NCBI GenBank assembly: GCA_035294305.1
Contig: DATGLD010000006.1
Coordinates: 1-64,000, forward strand
Source of the DNA: DASRBN01 sp035294305
GTDB lineage: Bacteria; Chloroflexota; Ktedonobacteria; Ktedonobacterales; Ktedonobacteraceae
Length of the DNA: 64,000 bases
Direction of reading: 5' to 3'
Numbering within the stretch: the first letter of the stretch is position 1; each line of letters opens with the position of its first letter. Shown in pieces: positions 17,296 through 26,422 of this stretch. The translations under genes were made by a program, and so were the position numbers. The notes beneath the pieces are model-generated. The model worked only from the letters and a program-made list of their open reading frames with translations, was not told where the DNA came from and did no database searches.

Positions 17296-18465
17296 ATGAA
17301 AATAGGCATCAATGGCCTTTTCTTTCAATTCCCCAACAGTGGCAGCGGGCAATATCTTTCTCACTTGATTCACGCCCTGGCCGAAACTGATGCGGAAAAT
17401 GAATATGTCCTGTTGGAGCCGCGCCCTCTATTATCGCAGCTCGATGATAATGTCAGCAGGTTTGCTGCTGTGACAAAACCCGTGCCTGGCTTTGCCTCCC
17501 ACAATGAAAACGTGGAAAAGCTGATCTGGGAACAATATACCGGCCCTGCTGCCGCGCGTAAGGCCGGGGTGGATATCTTTCATGTGCCTTATTTCGCGCC
17601 GCCCTATTTTCCGCGCACTCCCACCGTTGTCACGATTCATGATGTGATCCCGCTGCGCCTGCCACTCTATCGTGCAGGCGCCAGCGTCCAGGCGTATATG
17701 AAACTGGTGGCTCGTGCCGCGCATAAAGCTACCTTGGTCATCGCTGTCTCCCGGCATGCCAAACAGGATATGATTGATGCGCTGCATCTACCTGCCGAGC
17801 GTATTCATGTCATTTATGAGGCGGCGGGAAATGAGTATCATCCTGTAACTGATGAGGCAAAGCTGCTAGAGGTACGCAAACGCTATGGCATCGGCTCGCG
17901 CTATATCTTTTATCTCGGCGGGCTTGATGCGCGTAAAAATGTGCCCCAACTGGTGCGGGCCTTCGCTCATGTGTATGCGCGGCTGGGCGATCCCAATCTG
18001 CAACTGTTGATTGCCGGCAACCCCGATAAGCAAAGCGGGCCGCTGTTCCCCGATCCACGTCCCGTCGCGGCAGACCTGGGTATGACGGGCCAGGTCATTT
18101 ACCGCTTCATCGAGGAAGAGGATAAGGCCGCTGTCTATAGTGGAGCAAGCGTGTTTGTGTTCCCCTCGCTTTACGAGGGTTTTGGGCTGGGCCCCCTGGA
18201 AGCCATGAGCTGTGGCGCCCCGGTGATCTGCTCTAATCGTACATCATTGCCGGAAGTCGTGGGAGACGCTGCAATTACCCTTGACCCCAATGATACAGAT
18301 GCGCTGGTAGAGGCCATGTGCAACGTGTTGACGATCGGCGACCTGGCGGCAGACTTGCGAGCGCGTTCGCTGCAACGTGCCGCGCAATTCAGCTGGCGCA
18401 AGACGGCCGCTGAAACCGTCGCCGTCTATAAAGAAGCATATCTACGGAGCAAAAAGAAGAAATAA
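17296..18465 (+). CDS. GT4-family glycosyltransferase (2 of 3)
   Basis: A 389-residue GT-B enzyme related to its upstream neighbour: HVPYFAPPYFPRTPTVVTIH in the N-domain, YLGGLDARKNVPQLVRAF at the inter-domain start and the donor-site motif LYEGFGLGPLEAMSCGAPV. I chose the ATG at 17296, 5 bases after the upstream stop, because GAGGGG lies 8 bases before it; a GTG at 17287 would overlap the upstream stop. The similarity between genes 1 and 2 suggests tandem duplication. The acceptor is unknown. Confidence 0.9.
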   Translation: MKIGINGLFFQFPNSGSGQYLSHLIHALAETDAENEYVLLEPRPLLSQLDDNVSRFAAVTKPVPGFASHNENVEKLIWEQYTGPAAARKAGVDIFHVPYFAPPYFPRTPTVVTIHDVIPLRLPLYRAGASVQAYMKLVARAAHKATLVIAVSRHAKQDMIDALHLPAERIHVIYEAAGNEYHPVTDEAKLLEVRKRYGIGSRYIFYLGGLDARKNVPQLVRAFAHVYARLGDPNLQLLIAGNPDKQSGPLFPDPRPVAADLGMTGQVIYRFIEEEDKAAVYSGASVFVFPSLYEGFGLGPLEAMSCGAPVICSNRTSLPEVVGDAAITLDPNDTDALVEAMCNVLTIGDLAADLRARSLQRAAQFSWRKTAAETVAVYKEAYLRSKKKK

Positions 18466-18466
18466 A

Positions 18467-19645
18467 ATGCGCGTACTGATGATCTCAAAGGCGCTGGTCG
18501 CCGGCACTTCCCAGCGCAAACTTGAAGAATTGGCGAAATGCCCGAATGTTGAACTGACCCTGGTGACGCCGGAATACTGGAATCGCGACGATGGGAGCAA
18601 GCAGGTACTCGAACGCCTCTACACGAGCGGCTATCGCATGATTGTCACCACAATGAGACTGAACGGCAATTTTCATATGCATTACTATCCGCGCCTCCAC
18701 CAGATCATACGCGAGGTACGGCCCGAGATCGTGCATATCGACGAGGAGCCATACAATTTCGCCACTTTCCACGCCATGTACCTGTCGCAGCGGCAAAAGG
18801 CCCGGACCTTATTTTTCACCTGGCAGAATCTCTTGCGCAACTATCCGCCGCCATTTCGCCAGATCGAGCTGTATAATTATCGCCACGCCACTGCCGCGCT
18901 GGCGGGAAATCGCGATGCCGCGGATGTTTTGAGGCGCAAGGGCTACACCGGTCCTATTCATATTATCCCGCAATTTGGTTTCGATACGGAAATCTATAAG
19001 CGCAGCGAACCTCGCACACCTCGCAAGGCCGGTGAACCGTTCACGTTTGGCTTTCTTGGTCGTCTTGTCGAGGACAAGGGGCTACCACTGATGGTAGAGG
19101 CGCTGGCCGGCCTGCCCGAGCATTGCCGTGTGGTCTTTATTGGGAACGGGCCGATGAAATCTGTGCTGGAGCAGGAAGCAGCACGCCTGGGAGTTAGCGA
19201 ACGGGTTACCTTCAAAGAAGGGATTCCTACTTTTCAGGTTCCAGACGTATTACAAAGAATGGATGCGCTCGTCCTGCCCTCCCTGACGCGTCCAAACTGG
19301 AAAGAGCAGTTTGGGCGTATCCTGGCCGAGGCGATGGCTTGCGAAACGCCGGTAATTGGCTCTGATAGCGGCGAAATTCCCTATGTGATTGGCGACGCCG
19401 GGCTGGTTTTCCACGAGGGTAACGTCCAGGAATTGATCGCCTGCATACGCCACTTGCTTGATAACCCGGAACTGTACGCGACCCTGGCGCAAAAAGGCAG
19501 GCAGCGCGTGCTGGAGCATTATACCCAGGAACGAATTGCGCGGCAAACATATGAGGTGTATAAGGAGATGTTGGATTCAACCCTTGTACATGACAGAGAG
19601 GCCGGAAGGGGAGATACAACTGCCGATTACTTGACAGCACAGTAA
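18467..19645 (+). CDS. GT4-family glycosyltransferase (3 of 3)
   Basis: A 392-residue GT-B enzyme, more distant from the other two. The N-domain has VHIDEEPYNFATFHAMYLS. The C-domain has FGFLGRLVEDKGLPLMVEAL and the donor motif EQFGRILAEAMACETPVIGS. It starts at ATG 18467, two bases after the upstream stop, so translation is probably coupled. The longer ORF from 18377 overlaps the previous gene and is not needed. The trio probably builds one surface glycan or glycolipid. Confidence 0.9.
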   Translation: MRVLMISKALVAGTSQRKLEELAKCPNVELTLVTPEYWNRDDGSKQVLERLYTSGYRMIVTTMRLNGNFHMHYYPRLHQIIREVRPEIVHIDEEPYNFATFHAMYLSQRQKARTLFFTWQNLLRNYPPPFRQIELYNYRHATAALAGNRDAADVLRRKGYTGPIHIIPQFGFDTEIYKRSEPRTPRKAGEPFTFGFLGRLVEDKGLPLMVEALAGLPEHCRVVFIGNGPMKSVLEQEAARLGVSERVTFKEGIPTFQVPDVLQRMDALVLPSLTRPNWKEQFGRILAEAMACETPVIGSDSGEIPYVIGDAGLVFHEGNVQELIACIRHLLDNPELYATLAQKGRQRVLEHYTQERIARQTYEVYKEMLDSTLVHDREAGRGDTTADYLTAQ

Positions 19646-19704
19646 TACCATTGTATAGTATCATTACTAATAAAAATGGTAATTCTACAATTGGAGGTAT
19701 TACA

Positions 19705-19962
19705 GTGCGAGATTATGAAACTTCGGTTACAGAAAAAGGGCAGGTTACCATTCCACAGGAGATACGTCGTATTATGGGTTTGCAGCCACATGACAAGGTA
19801 CGATTTGAAGTCGACGGCGAAACAATTAAAATCAGCCGCGCACCATCAAAACTCTTGGAGTTGTTTGGGTCCGTAACTCCCATTAATAGGCCGGAGGATT
19901 TTCAAAAAATGCGGGAAGAATTTGAGAAAGGGGTAGCCGAGGAAGTGATTTCCGAAGGCTGA
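19705..19962 (+). CDS. AbrB/MazE-like antitoxin
   Basis: An 85-residue protein with the SpoVT/AbrB swapped-hairpin DNA-binding domain at the N-terminus (TSVTEKGQVTIPQEIRRIMG, then HDKVRFEVDGETIKI). The C-terminal part (about residues 50-85) is acidic and would wrap the toxin. The start is GTG 19705: GGAGG lies 7 bases upstream, while the ORF extension to 19651 has no ribosome site. It is paired with the PIN toxin 9 bases downstream. Such antitoxins also repress their own operon. Confidence 0.85.
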   Translation: MRDYETSVTEKGQVTIPQEIRRIMGLQPHDKVRFEVDGETIKISRAPSKLLELFGSVTPINRPEDFQKMREEFEKGVAEEVISEG

Positions 19963-19971
19963 GAAAATTGT

Positions 19972-20388
19972 ATGTCGACATGCTTCTTGGATACAAATAT
20001 TCTGCTGCGTTTCCTTACAGGAGATGATAAGCAGAAAGCCCAGAAAGCTTTGAACCTCTTTATGAGGATAGAACGAGGCGAGGAGAAGGTGATTACCTCC
20101 TCCTCGGTTATATTTGAGGCAGTCTTTACTTTACAGAAAATGTATAAACTATCGCGAGAGGAGATCAGGGATAAGATTTTGCCAATCATTTCTTTGCGCG
20201 GTGTTCATCTTGCGGATAAGGGCTTGTATTATCGAGCTTTTGATATTTACGTTAACAAGAATGTTTCTTTTGTCGATGCTTACAATGCTGCCTTCATGAT
20301 ATCAGAAGAGATTTTCAACATTTATAGTTGGGATACCGGCTTTGATAAAATCGAGGGTATAGTCAGGTTGGAGCCAGAGGAAGGATAG
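19972..20388 (+). CDS. PIN-domain toxin, VapC-like
   Basis: A 138-residue PIN-domain RNase. The acidic metal-binding residues are visible: Asp in FLDTNILLRF, Glu in SSVIFEAVF, Asp in FVDAYNAA and Asp in YSWDTGFDKI. VapC toxins cut tRNA or rRNA when the antitoxin is lost. Bases 19981-20040 are only 42% GC (25 of 60), clearly lower than the flanking genes, and the pair sits between a glycan operon and a peptidase gene, both signs of acquisition as a cassette. Confidence 0.87.
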   Translation: MSTCFLDTNILLRFLTGDDKQKAQKALNLFMRIERGEEKVITSSSVIFEAVFTLQKMYKLSREEIRDKILPIISLRGVHLADKGLYYRAFDIYVNKNVSFVDAYNAAFMISEEIFNIYSWDTGFDKIEGIVRLEPEEG

Positions 20389-20400
20389 GAAATAAATACA

Positions 20401-22254
20401 ATGAATTTGAGAGATTCATCTTCAGTTAAACTTATTCCAAGAAAGATTCTCTTCGGCAACCCGGTCAAGGCCAGTCCGCAGATCTCGCCGGATGGCACCA
20501 GGATGGCCTATCTTGCACCCGTGAACGATGTGCTGAATGTATGGGTCGGTACGATTGGCAAGGATGATTACGCGCCGGTAACGCGAGATGAGGAGCGGGG
20601 TATCCGATTTTATGCCTGGGCTGGCGATAATCAGCATATTTTGTATGTACAGGACGTAGCGGGCAACGAGAACTGGCGGCTCTATGCGACAAATCTTGCC
20701 AGCAGGGAGACACGCGACCTGACCCCGTTTGAGAATGTGCAGGCGCGAGTTATCGAACGCAATAAGCATTTCCCCAATGAATTGCTGGTCGCCCTGAATA
20801 AGGATAATCCCCAGGTGCATGATGTGTATCACCTGCATCTACCTACCGGCCAGTTGAGGCTGGTTGCCAAAAATCCGGGCAATATCATTGGTTGGGGAGC
20901 CGATGCCAGCTTCAGAGTGCGTGTAGCTGTCACCGCAAAGCCGGATGGAGGGCGGGGGTTGCTGTATCGCGAGAATGAGCAGGCGGAATGGCAAGAGTTG
21001 CTCGTATGGGAGGGCGATGATAGCGAGAATAGTTATCCGGTCAATTTTTCGCTGGACGGCCGCTCGCTGTACCTGGTCGATTCAAGAAATGCCAACGCCA
21101 GCCGCCTGGTGAAAATGGATATCGCGTCCCGGTCGATCATGGTCGTTGCGGAAGACCCACATTATGATGTGGGTGACGTTATGATTCACCCGGATACATA
21201 CGAGATTCAGGCCGTCGCCTTTAACAAAGACCGCGTGGAATGGATGGTTTTAGATGAATCGATTCGCATCGATTTTGATACGATTCGGGAGATTCATGCT
21301 GGAGATTTCGCGATAAGCAGCCGCGATGACGCCGATGAGAACTGGGTAGTGCGATTCACCGTCGATGATGGGCCGGTAGCCAATTACGCCTATGAGCGCA
21401 AGAGCCAGTCTGCCACCTTCCTCTTCGATAACCAGCCCGCGTTAAACAACTATACGCTGGCAAAAATGCGCCCCATTACCTTCACTGCCAGAGATGGTTT
21501 AACTATCCATGGCTACCTGACGCTCCCACCATGGGTCGACAGAGGCCCCCTGCCAATGGTTGTCGATGTTCATGGGGGGCCATGGGTGCGCGATAGTTGG
21601 GGATATAATCCAGAAGTGCAATGGTTCGCCAATCGTGGCTATGCCTGCTTGCAGGTGAATTATCGGGGCTCAACCGGTTATGGAAAGGATTTCTTGAATG
21701 CCGGCAATCGTGAGTGGGGAGGAAAAATGCACGATGACCTGGTAGACGGCGTGCATTGGGCCATTGAGCAAGGGATCGCGGATGCCCAAAAAGTAGCAAT
21801 TTATGGCGGCTCGTATGGTGGCTATGCAGCCCTGGTAGGAGCAACCTTTACACCCGATGTTTTCTGCTGCGCCGTTGACATTGTAGGGCCAAGCAATCTG
21901 ATCACACTCATCAAGACTATTCCACCTTACTGGACGCCGCTGCTGGCCGTGTTCTATAAGCGTGTTGGCAATCCAGATACCGAGGAAGAGTTTCTGAAAT
22001 CGCGCTCTCCATTGTTCAAAGTCAATCAAATCAAGGTACCGATCTTGATTGCTCAAGGGGCGAATGATCCTCGCGTGAAACAGAGCGAATCGGAGCAGAT
22101 TGTCGAGGCCATGAAAAGCAAAGGCATCGAGTACGAATATATGCTCTTTCCAGATGAGGGACACGGTTTTGCCAGACCGGAGAATCGGCTGAAATTTTAC
22201 GCAGCGGCTGAGAAATTTCTGGCTAAGTACCTGGGTGGACGTTACGAAGAGTGA
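20401..22254 (+). CDS. S9-family serine peptidase (prolyl oligopeptidase/acylaminoacyl peptidase type)
   Basis: A 617-residue peptidase with an N-terminal beta-propeller (WD40-like PD40 repeats, about residues 20-350) and a C-terminal alpha/beta hydrolase domain. The triad is visible: Ser in GGSYGGYAALVGA, Asp in GANDPRVKQSES and His in DEGHGFARPEN. The oxyanion region HGGPWVRDSWGYN precedes it. No signal peptide is visible, so it is probably cytosolic, degrading small peptides. GAGGAAGGATAGG precedes the ATG. It may share a transcript with the toxin-antitoxin pair 12 bases upstream. Confidence 0.92.
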   Translation: MNLRDSSSVKLIPRKILFGNPVKASPQISPDGTRMAYLAPVNDVLNVWVGTIGKDDYAPVTRDEERGIRFYAWAGDNQHILYVQDVAGNENWRLYATNLASRETRDLTPFENVQARVIERNKHFPNELLVALNKDNPQVHDVYHLHLPTGQLRLVAKNPGNIIGWGADASFRVRVAVTAKPDGGRGLLYRENEQAEWQELLVWEGDDSENSYPVNFSLDGRSLYLVDSRNANASRLVKMDIASRSIMVVAEDPHYDVGDVMIHPDTYEIQAVAFNKDRVEWMVLDESIRIDFDTIREIHAGDFAISSRDDADENWVVRFTVDDGPVANYAYERKSQSATFLFDNQPALNNYTLAKMRPITFTARDGLTIHGYLTLPPWVDRGPLPMVVDVHGGPWVRDSWGYNPEVQWFANRGYACLQVNYRGSTGYGKDFLNAGNREWGGKMHDDLVDGVHWAIEQGIADAQKVAIYGGSYGGYAALVGATFTPDVFCCAVDIVGPSNLITLIKTIPPYWTPLLAVFYKRVGNPDTEEEFLKSRSPLFKVNQIKVPILIAQGANDPRVKQSESEQIVEAMKSKGIEYEYMLFPDEGHGFARPENRLKFYAAAEKFLAKYLGGRYEE

Positions 22255-22378
22255 TGGAAGAGGATGAGTTTTAGGAATCTCTACCCATTCCGGGAAACTT
22301 TTACCTGCTGCTCCGTTGCTAGAACATGGTGGGCTAAAATGATTTTTCTCAACCCGGAAGTAGTAGCCCTGATACCCA

Positions 22379-22407
22379 ATGACATTCTCTGCTGAATGAT
22401 GTATAAT
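22379..22407 (+). promoter_or_regulatory. Strong sigma-70-type promoter for the kinase-FHA block
   Basis: ATGACA (22379-22384, 5 of 6) and TATAAT (22402-22407, 6 of 6) are spaced 17 bases apart. The kinase gene starts 47 bases downstream, after AGGAGG. Confidence 0.75.
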
Positions 22408-22453
22408 AGCCGCGAAGAGATGGCTTGCCTTTCAGTCAGGAGGAGTAAGTTGC

Positions 22454-23782
22454 ATGAGCGGTGACATGGTTGGTCGTGTCATCAAGGGGCGCTACAAACT
22501 CATTGATGAGTTGGCACGTGGTAGTTTTGCTACTGTCTATATCGCGCGTGATATCAAGAGCAATCGCATCTATGCCGTGAAGGTTATGCATCTTGAATTC
22601 TCGGACGATGGTGAGCTGCTGGCACGTTTCCAACGAGAGGCGCATATTCTTTTGCATCTCAGTGATCCCCATATCGTGCAAATTTTTGATTATGGTGACG
22701 AGAACGACATGCATTATATCGTGATGGATTACATCGATGGCCAGAACTTGAAGTATCAGACCCTGACATCCGGGCCGATGGACCCGCTGCGGGCTTTGAA
22801 CTACGCGCGGCAGATAGCGGAGGGGCTAGATACTGCCTATAAGCATGGCGTAGTGCATCGAGATATTAAACCGCAGAATATTGTGATCAACAGCAAGGAT
22901 GTCGTCAAGATTACCGATTTTGGCCTGTCGCGCAGTCGCGAGACGGTGACGCTAACCCAGTCCAACGTATTTATGGGCACGGCCTACTATATTCCACCGG
23001 AACAGGCCGAGAGCGGGCGTTCGGCGGACACGCGGTCCGATCTATATTCTGTAGCTGCTGTGTTATTTGAGATGCTGACCGGTCGTCCTCCATTCGAGGG
23101 AGAAACAGCGGTAGACATCGTAGTGAAGCACATGAATGAAAAAGTACCGTCGATTTGCCGCCTGCGTCCTGATCTGCCGGTAGAGATGGACCAGTTCATG
23201 CAGAAGGCCATGGCGAAATCGCCCACCGATCGTTATAGCACGCCGCGCGAGTTCATCGCGGCACTTGAGCAATTACAACAGCAGATACAGGCTATGCAGC
23301 CAACAGACCGGCAAGAGGCATTGGAGCGGCATCAGGGAGGAGAAGGCAAATTCGAACAACAAGAACAGCAAGTCAGGAGAGGTGCGCAGGGTACACCAGG
23401 GGAACCAGGGAGACGAGCCGGAGGGAAAGAGGCAAAAACTGAGGGAAAAGAGGCGAAATCGACGGAGCCTCCTCTAAAAAGGGCTTACCTGCTCGTTCTG
23501 GCAAGTGGGCAAACCATTGCTTTGAATGGAGAGTTGATGGTGGTTGGTCGCCAGGATCCGGTACTGGGTATCTTTCCGGAAATAAATCTCGCGGATAAGA
23601 CAGTGGGCAGACGTCATGCCTACTTGCGCAACCAGCAGGGGCGCTATACAGTAGAAGACCTCAATGCCTTAAATAAAACGCGTTTAAACGGAGTAGTGTT
23701 AACGCCACATGAGGAGCGTGCGCTTAAAGATGGTGATATACTGCGATTCGGGAGTGTTGAAGTCCGTTTTGAATTACGATAG
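22454..23782 (+). CDS. Ser/Thr protein kinase with C-terminal FHA domain
   Basis: A 442-residue soluble kinase. The Hanks-type kinase domain spans about residues 12-275: glycine loop ELARGSFATVY, ATP lysine K43, catalytic HRD at 135-137 (VVHRDIKPQN), DFG at 155-157. All key residues are intact, so it should be active. A Gln/Glu/Gly/Lys-rich linker (about 275-340) leads to an FHA domain (about 345-442; VVGRQDP, GRRHAYL, LNGVVL), which binds phosphothreonine. There is no membrane segment. The kinase may dock onto its own phosphorylated linker or onto phosphorylated partners. It leads the block with two further signalling genes downstream. Confidence 0.94.
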   Translation: MSGDMVGRVIKGRYKLIDELARGSFATVYIARDIKSNRIYAVKVMHLEFSDDGELLARFQREAHILLHLSDPHIVQIFDYGDENDMHYIVMDYIDGQNLKYQTLTSGPMDPLRALNYARQIAEGLDTAYKHGVVHRDIKPQNIVINSKDVVKITDFGLSRSRETVTLTQSNVFMGTAYYIPPEQAESGRSADTRSDLYSVAAVLFEMLTGRPPFEGETAVDIVVKHMNEKVPSICRLRPDLPVEMDQFMQKAMAKSPTDRYSTPREFIAALEQLQQQIQAMQPTDRQEALERHQGGEGKFEQQEQQVRRGAQGTPGEPGRRAGGKEAKTEGKEAKSTEPPLKRAYLLVLASGQTIALNGELMVVGRQDPVLGIFPEINLADKTVGRRHAYLRNQQGRYTVEDLNALNKTRLNGVVLTPHEERALKDGDILRFGSVEVRFELR

Positions 23783-23788
23783 ATTACC

Positions 23789-23872
23789 AATTGTAGGGGT
23801 GCGATCTTTCGCGCCCATAGTATAAATATCAGTCGGGCGCAATGAACCACAAAGCCTTGCGCTCCTACAATT
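23789..23872. repeat. Nested palindromic element, GTAGGGGTGCG type
   Basis: AATTGTAGG (23789-23797) pairs with CCTACAATT (23864-23872), with GCGCCC (23811-23816) and GGGCGC (23835-23840) as an inner hairpin. The outer end resembles the palindrome around 52930-52965. It lies between two genes of the same apparent operon, so it may also shape mRNA stability. Confidence 0.6.
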
Positions 23873-23891
23873 CTCTAAAGAGGTGAACGAT

Positions 23892-25214
23892 ATGAGTGAG
23901 ATGCTCGCCTTTACAACTCTGGTACTGGGATTATCGATCTTTGGGGGGAACACAACCTATATTATTGCCGGCGCTGCGATAGTTATAGCGGCGATCATAG
24001 CGATTGTGGCAGTGATGCTTTTCCGTGGTGGCAAGAAAAAGTCAACATCCCCTGCTGGATCAGGATTGCCCGATTGGCAGCGCCAGGCCCAGCAGCCGGC
24101 AGGAGCCTGGGGGGCTCAGGCTGGCGCGCAACAAGCGGCCTGGGGTGTCCAGAATCCGGCCCAGCAGCCGGCTGGTGGTTGGGGAGCGCCAGGCTTTGGC
24201 CAGCAGCAGCCCGCCGCCGGCGCCTGGGACGCGCAAAATCCGGCCCAGCAGCCGGCTGGTGGCTGGGGAGCGCCAGGCTTTGGCCAGCAGCAGCAACCCG
24301 CGGCAAATGCCTGGGATGCGCAGCAGGCGGCATGGGGAGCGCAAGGAGGTCAAGCACAGGGATTTGCTCAGCAACCGGCAGGTGGCTGGGGCCAGCAGGG
24401 TGGACAAGGCAGCCAACCGGCAGGTGGCTGGGGCGGGCAGAGCGGGCAGCAGGCCGATGCCTGGGCAAGTCCGGCTTCATCTCCATCGAGCAGCGGTGGC
24501 CAGCAGGCCTGGAGTGGGGCTCCAGTACAAACGTCTCAAGACCCATGGGGGCAACAGCAAGCGGCTCCTGCATGGAATCAACCGGCCCAACAGAGCAATC
24601 AGCAGGCTCCCACCGCATTTAGCGGAGGCGGTTCCGGTCAATCGTGGGGACAGCCGGCTCCGGTGGCTGATCCATGGGGGCAGCAGGCGCAGCAGGCCGG
24701 CTGGGGTTCAAATTTTCAGCAGCCGTCACCAGCTCAATCTCCTTCTCCAGGGTCTGCACCCGGATGGCCAGGGCAAGGGCAAGGATTCGCAGGAGTAGGA
24801 GCAGGAGCGGCAACCCCGATGCAAATGCCGGGACAGGGCTATGGTGCTGGTGTGCCTTTCGATAGCGAAGATAAGACGATTATGCGCAGCACAGGTCCCC
24901 AGGCCCAGGGACGCATGGGTATTATACGCATCGAAGAGGGGAAAGAGCCAGGACGCGTGTACGAAGTGCGCAAGGATAGTTTGAGCATCGGACGTAGCCG
25001 TGAAAGCGATATCTTCCTCGAAGATCTGGCCGTTTCCCGTCTCCATGCCTCGATTGTCAACCTGGGCAATGGCAACTATGCGCTGAGGGATGAAGGAAGC
25101 GCCAACGGCACGAAAGTCAACGGTCAGACTGTCAACAAGTACCAGCCTTACCCACTGCAGGAGGGAGATAAAATTCAACTCGGGCAAACTGTATTAGTAT
25201 TCGCCAAACGTTGA
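23892..25214 (+). CDS. Single-pass membrane FHA protein with Gln/Pro/Trp-rich repeats
   Basis: A 440-residue protein. One hydrophobic segment near residues 25-55 is followed by a Lys-rich stop (RGGKKK), placing the rest in the cytoplasm. Residues about 60-310 are a low-complexity region with repeated AQQPAGGWGAPGFGQQQ-like units, rich in Ala, Gln, Gly, Pro and Trp. The FHA domain is at about 340-440 (SIGRSRESDIFL, SRLHASIV, SANGTKVNG) with the expected phosphothreonine-binding Arg, Ser and Asn. It probably recruits phosphorylated proteins to the membrane; the flanking kinases are the natural partners. The ATG at 23892 is preceded by AGAGGTG. Confidence 0.88.
   Translation: MSEMLAFTTLVLGLSIFGGNTTYIIAGAAIVIAAIIAIVAVMLFRGGKKKSTSPAGSGLPDWQRQAQQPAGAWGAQAGAQQAAWGVQNPAQQPAGGWGAPGFGQQQPAAGAWDAQNPAQQPAGGWGAPGFGQQQQPAANAWDAQQAAWGAQGGQAQGFAQQPAGGWGQQGGQGSQPAGGWGGQSGQQADAWASPASSPSSSGGQQAWSGAPVQTSQDPWGQQQAAPAWNQPAQQSNQQAPTAFSGGGSGQSWGQPAPVADPWGQQAQQAGWGSNFQQPSPAQSPSPGSAPGWPGQGQGFAGVGAGAATPMQMPGQGYGAGVPFDSEDKTIMRSTGPQAQGRMGIIRIEEGKEPGRVYEVRKDSLSIGRSRESDIFLEDLAVSRLHASIVNLGNGNYALRDEGSANGTKVNGQTVNKYQPYPLQEGDKIQLGQTVLVFAKR
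24141..24310 (+). repeat. Tandem coding duplication, about 87 bp unit
   Basis: Two nearly identical units beginning with AATCCGGCCCAGCAGCCGGC encode NPAQQPAGGWGAPGFGQQQ-type segments. Partial copies flank them. The low divergence points to recent slippage or duplication. Confidence 0.75.
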
Positions 25215-25228
25215 TGCGTTGAAGCGGT

Positions 25229-26374
25229 ATGCAACGTGACCCCTTGATCGGGACAATGCTCGGCAAATATAAGATCCTGGCCCCCCTCGGCCAGGGCGGA
25301 ATGGCTCGTGTCTATAGGGCATGCCAGGAGAACCTTGATCGTGAAGTGGCAGTCAAGGTTCTTCCCCCCTGGTATGCCTCAGATCCTAACTTTGTCGAGC
25401 GCTTTACCCAGGAAGCCAAATTAGTTGCCCGGCTCTCCCATCCTAATATCGTGACCGTCCATGATGCCAGCCAGCAAAATGGCCACCTGTATATTGTGAT
25501 GCAACTGGTGGATGGTGGGACCCTGAAGCAGCAGCTTGACAGCCAGCATCTTGCAGGTGGGCCGAATATGGCCTTTATGGATTTGCTAGAGGCTAACCGT
25601 ATATTCCAACAGCTTGCGAGCGCCCTGGCATACGCACACGAGCAAGGTATCGTACACCGCGATATTAAGCCGGTCAATGTATTGATGGATCGTGTGGGAA
25701 GACCCATCCTGTCAGATTTCGGCATTGCAAAAGTGCTTGAAAGGAATAAAGGGTTGACCCGCCCGGGAGCAGGTGTAGGAACGCCCGAATATATGTCGCC
25801 GGAGCAATGCATGGGAGGACCGGTAGATGGAAGAGCAGATATTTACGCGCTTGGTGTGATGCTGTTCGAGGCCCTCACCGGGCGTACTCCTTTCGTGGGA
25901 GAAAATTATCATGCTATCGCTCATAGCCACATTTATGAGCCACCGCCCGACCCTTGCATGTTCAATCCATCCATTCCTTTACCGGTACGCGATGTGATTA
26001 TGACCACGCTGCAGAAAAGGCCTGAGATGCGCTACCAACACGCGAGCGAGTTGGCCAATGCGCTCGATATGGCTGTGACTACCTCGAATAAGCATGCTTC
26101 CATTCCTCGCGGAACCAGTTTTATTGACCGGGTTCCCACAAGACCTATAGCTCCTTCGAATTTTGATGCTAGCAATTCAAGCCCGAGTAACCACAAGGAC
26201 CCGCTCTACACGGTTCAAGCGAAGTATCCTTGCCCCAATTGCCGTTTCCCCAATAAGGCAGAAGTGAGCTATTGCACACGCTGCGGCTCCTACATGAATC
26301 TTTGTTCCAATTGCTATCGTGCGAATCGCGCCAAAGATCGTTTCTGCACACGCTGCGGACAACAGTTGCAGTGA
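25229..26374 (+). CDS. Ser/Thr protein kinase with C-terminal double zinc ribbon
   Basis: A 381-residue kinase. Hanks-type domain about residues 13-275: PLGQGGMARVY, K43, HRD 143-145 (VHRDIKPVN), SDFGIAK and GTPEYMSPEQ; all catalytic residues are present. Residues about 330-381 hold two CxxC...CxxC zinc ribbons (CPNCRF...CTRCG and CSNCYR...CTRCG). There is no transmembrane segment, unlike PknB. It starts 14 bases after the membrane FHA gene and is probably co-transcribed, which suggests this kinase or the upstream one phosphorylates a partner read by the FHA protein. The ribosome site is weak. Confidence 0.93.
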   Translation: MQRDPLIGTMLGKYKILAPLGQGGMARVYRACQENLDREVAVKVLPPWYASDPNFVERFTQEAKLVARLSHPNIVTVHDASQQNGHLYIVMQLVDGGTLKQQLDSQHLAGGPNMAFMDLLEANRIFQQLASALAYAHEQGIVHRDIKPVNVLMDRVGRPILSDFGIAKVLERNKGLTRPGAGVGTPEYMSPEQCMGGPVDGRADIYALGVMLFEALTGRTPFVGENYHAIAHSHIYEPPPDPCMFNPSIPLPVRDVIMTTLQKRPEMRYQHASELANALDMAVTTSNKHASIPRGTSFIDRVPTRPIAPSNFDASNSSPSNHKDPLYTVQAKYPCPNCRFPNKAEVSYCTRCGSYMNLCSNCYRANRAKDRFCTRCGQQLQ

Positions 26375-26422
26375 GGGTCACCAGGGCGCGACCTTCGCAT
26401 GATCTCCCGTTATTATCCGGCG

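Noticed and set aside
24025..24798. 257- and 182-codon ORFs within the membrane FHA gene
   Set aside because: They are open only because of the GC-rich repeats of the real gene in another frame.
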